Assembly: GCA_006227775.1 (NCBI GenBank)
Contig: SBFV01000361.1
Span: 1 to 6,169 of the forward strand
Length of the DNA: 6,169 nucleotides
DNA from: Gammaproteobacteria bacterium
Lineage (GTDB): Bacteria > Pseudomonadota > Gammaproteobacteria > Chromatiales > Chromatiaceae
Direction: 5' to 3'
The translations under genes and the position numbers were made by a program. The notes under the pieces are model-generated. The model saw nothing but the letters and a program-made list of their open reading frames with translations, did no database searches and was not told the DNA's origin. Positions 4,137-6,169 of this stretch are shown here, one piece after another (the first letter of the stretch is position 1; the number at the start of each line of letters is the position of its first letter).

Positions 4137-6169
4137 CGGATTTTTGGCGCACCCCGGCCCGGCGAGGCGGCTGCGGCCACCCGTCAGGGGGATGACCTGG
4201 ATCTGGGTGGCGATGCGCTCCTTGAGGGTAGCGACGTGGGAGATGACGCCGATCAGCTTGCCCTCCTGGCGCAGGCCGGCCAGGGTGGCGAGGGCCGTGT
4301 CCAGGGCCTCCTCGTCCAGGGTGCCGAAGCCCTCGTCGAGGAACAGTGAGTCCACCCGCACCTTGCGGCTGGCCATCTGGGACAGGCCCAGGGCCAGGGC
4401 CAGGCTGACGATGAAGCTCTCGCCCCCGGAGAGGTTCTTGGTGGAGCGGACCTCGCCGGCCTGGTAATTGTCGATGACGGACAGCTCCAGCGGACGGTCG
4501 TCGTCGTGGATCAGCAGGTAGCGATCCGACATCTTCTGGAGCTGGCGGTTGGCGTGGCCGATCATCAGGCGGAAGGTCAGGCCCTGGACGAAGTTGCGGT
4601 ATTTCTTGCCATCCGCCGAGCCGATCAGGTCGTGGAGCAGGTCCCAGCGCCGGCATTCGCGCCGTTGCGCCTCCAGGGCCTGGGCCCCCGCCTGCCGCCT
4701 TTCCTTGACCTGGTCATTGTCCTGGAGTCGCTGGCGCAGGCCGCCGATGGCGTGCAGCAGGGCCTTATGTTCCTCCTCCAGGGTGGTCCGGGTCGCCGTC
4801 AGCGCCTCCAGGGGGGCATCCGACAGCCGCTTGTCCCGTTCCCGGGCCAGGGCCTGCCCTGTGTCATCGGCGGCGCGGTTCAGAGCGGTGAACTGCTCCG
4901 CCAGGGCCTGGGCCTGGCGGGCCAGTGCCCTGCGCTCCTCCTCGGTCAGGCAGGCATGCTGAAAGTCCGTTTCATCGCGGAAGCCCGCTGACTGGAGCTG
5001 GGCGCGAAAGGCGCTCTCGGCGCTCTCCAGTACGGGCCCCCGCCGCTGGAGGGCGTGCTCCAAGGTCTCCAGCCGGGTTTGCAGCTCGGCGCGGGCCTGG
5101 GTGGCGGCGTTCAGGTTCCGGCGGCCGTCCTCCAGGGCCTGGGTGGCGGCATCGATGGCCTGGGCCAGGCGCCCCTCTTCCGCCGCCGGGTCCCGGTCGC
5201 CGAAGAGGTCGTAGCGCTCCCGGGCCAGGGCGTCCTGTTCCATGGCCAGGCTGTCATGCAGGGCCTGTTGCTGCTTGAGTACCTCCGCCGCCGCCTGAAT
5301 CCGTTCCGCCTGCTGGGTGGTTCGGGCCTGGAGGCCGGCGATGGTCTGGTCCAGGCGGAGCTTGAGGTCCTCGCGGGTCTTGCGCTGGTCACGGCGGCTG
5401 ATCAGTTGCGCCTGGAGCCCATCCAGATCGGCCATGACCAAGGGACCGAGGATGCCATAGGGTTGCAGGTCCTGGCTCAGGTCGGTGAGGGCCTGGTCGC
5501 GCTCTTCCCGCAAGTCTCTTGCCTCCCCCTGGAGCCGTGCCAGCTCCCGTTGGGCGGTCTCCCGTCGCAGCGCGGCGGTCTGGGCGGCGCCATCGGCCCT
5601 TTGGGCCGCGTCCTTGGCCTGGTCCCAGCGGTCGCGCAGATGGGCCAGGATCTTCTCCGCCGCCTCGGCGGTCGCCACTGTGCTGGTGGTTTGGTCCAAG
5701 GTCTGGCGGAGGTCTTCCTGTTGGCCTTGCCATTGGGCGATGAGTTCGGGCACAGCGGCCTCAGGGGACCAGTGGGGCAAGGGGTTCTGAGGTGATGATC
5801 CGGGCCAGGCAGGCACCAACGCCTCAAGGGTCTTCGCCAGCTCACGCTGGGCCTCAGCGCCGATGCGGGTCTGGCTGTCCCGCTCGCTGAGGATTTGCTG
5901 GCGGTCCTTGTCCAGACCGGCCTGGCGGATCTGAAGGCCCGTGATGGCGGCCGCCGTGACCTTGAGGGCCTCCTTGACCCCCTGAAGTTCCTGGCGGGTC
6001 TCATCCGGCACCGGCAGGTTCCCCACGGCGAAGGGATGCTCCAGGGCGCCGCACAGGGGGCAGGGTTCGCCGTCCCGCAACTGGTGGCGGGCGTCCGCTA
6101 GGCTCTGGATCTTCTCCAGCAGGCTGAGCTGGGTCTCCAGCAATTCCCGCTGTTTTTCCCAGCCCGCCA
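4116..6169 (-). CDS. sbcC: Exonuclease SbcC, C-terminal part (zinc hook to ATPase lobe), cut by right window edge
   Basis: The open frame runs uninterrupted to the right edge, giving 683 residues of the SbcC subunit of the SbcCD (Rad50/Mre11-type) nuclease, which cuts DNA hairpins and blocked ends in the cytoplasm. The fragment starts just before the zinc hook, DGEPCPLCG with C36 and C39, whose paired cysteines join two SbcC molecules through a shared zinc. A long Gln/Glu/Arg/Ala-rich coiled coil follows (about 60-510). The family-typical LIGSADGKKYRNFVQGLT block is at about 515. The C-terminal ATPase lobe has the LSGGES signature (579-584), Walker B and D-loop DSLFLDEGFGTLDEE (606-620) and the switch histidine in ISHV (H644). 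All expected motifs of this half are present; Walker A lies off-window. About 640 residues follow the hook, somewhat more than in E. coli SbcC as I recall it. The TTG at 6143 is internal to the frame, not the gene start. sbcD would be expected upstream, beyond the right edge. Confidence 0.95.
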   Translation of the reverse strand, partial: AGWEKQRELLETQLSLLEKIQSLADARHQLRDGEPCPLCGALEHPFAVGNLPVPDETRQELQGVKEALKVTAAAITGLQIRQAGLDKDRQQILSERDSQTRIGAEAQRELAKTLEALVPAWPGSSPQNPLPHWSPEAAVPELIAQWQGQQEDLRQTLDQTTSTVATAEAAEKILAHLRDRWDQAKDAAQRADGAAQTAALRRETAQRELARLQGEARDLREERDQALTDLSQDLQPYGILGPLVMADLDGLQAQLISRRDQRKTREDLKLRLDQTIAGLQARTTQQAERIQAAAEVLKQQQALHDSLAMEQDALARERYDLFGDRDPAAEEGRLAQAIDAATQALEDGRRNLNAATQARAELQTRLETLEHALQRRGPVLESAESAFRAQLQSAGFRDETDFQHACLTEEERRALARQAQALAEQFTALNRAADDTGQALARERDKRLSDAPLEALTATRTTLEEEHKALLHAIGGLRQRLQDNDQVKERRQAGAQALEAQRRECRRWDLLHDLIGSADGKKYRNFVQGLTFRLMIGHANRQLQKMSDRYLLIHDDDRPLELSVIDNYQAGEVRSTKNLSGGESFIVSLALALGLSQMASRKVRVDSLFLDEGFGTLDEEALDTALATLAGLRQEGKLIGVISHVATLKERIATQIQVIPLTGGRSRLAGPGCAKNPGTRHGR
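5093..5150. repeat. Short direct repeat within the sbcC coiled coil
   Basis: The 16-bp sequence GGGCCTGGGTGGCGGC occurs at 5093-5108 and again at 5135-5150, exactly 42 bp (14 codons, two heptads) apart. In the sbcC frame both copies encode AATQA. The spacing of two heptads fits duplication inside a coiled coil rather than an independent DNA element. Confidence 0.5.

Noticed and set aside
4132..4991. Several plus-strand open frames opposite the sbcC C-terminal region (4132-4467, 4506-4991, 4549-4962)
   Set aside because: All are antisense to the conserved ATPase lobe and coiled coil of SbcC and their translations carry no family motif.
5055..5795. A 246-codon open frame on the plus strand opposite sbcC
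   Set aside because: It lies fully antisense to the strongly supported sbcC frame, is a Leu/Gly/Val-rich low-complexity translation typical of GC-rich antisense frames, and shows no recognisable domain.
6141..6143. TTG at 6143 as the start of SbcC
   Set aside because: The frame stays open to the window edge with sequence continuous with the hook arm (AGWEKQRE), and SbcC requires an N-terminal Walker A half, so the gene is truncated by the window rather than starting here.

Overview
The window is high-GC bacterial chromosomal DNA, compact and with long genes. It holds a SbcC-type nuclease subunit, an MNT-type nucleotidyltransferase, a Uma2-family nuclease-fold protein and a UxaA-family dehydratase. 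Together these suggest a proteobacterium. A gammaproteobacterium of the Chromatiales (purple sulfur bacterium) kind is my best guess, from the general look of the proteins and codon use; nothing here proves the taxon.

Left part (1-933): an accessory-looking pair of divergent genes. The minus-strand gene (1-189, cut by the window edge) is a small nucleotidyltransferase with an intact GSX10DXD motif, the kind found as the antitoxin half of MntA/HepT (MNT-HEPN) pairs. The plus-strand gene (355-933) is a complete Uma2/DUF820 protein starting at GTG. About 165 bp lie between them. The MNT segment and the spacer look less GC-rich than the rest of the window.

Middle part (934-4019): a 169-bp spacer holding a clear 12-bp inverted repeat leads into a two-gene plus-strand unit. 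The first gene encodes a 596-residue UxaA-family (altronate/galactarate dehydratase superfamily) protein with an N-terminal SAF-like domain, a long Pro/Ala/Gly-rich linker and the large catalytic-type domain. After 46 bp comes a 359-residue protein with an N-terminal STAS domain (anti-sigma-factor antagonist type, with a conserved phospho-acceptor serine) followed by about 250 residues that I cannot assign. No sugar-acid catabolic genes and no partner-switch kinase or phosphatase are visible nearby, so this pairing is the most unusual thing in the window.

Right part (4116-6169): the C-terminal two thirds of SbcC on the minus strand, from the zinc hook (CPLC) through the returning coiled coil to the LSGGES signature, Walker B and His-switch motifs. 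It converges on the STAS gene across a 96-bp gap. Its N-terminal half, and probably sbcD, lie beyond the right edge. I saw no tRNA, rRNA, CRISPR array, insertion sequence or replication origin.
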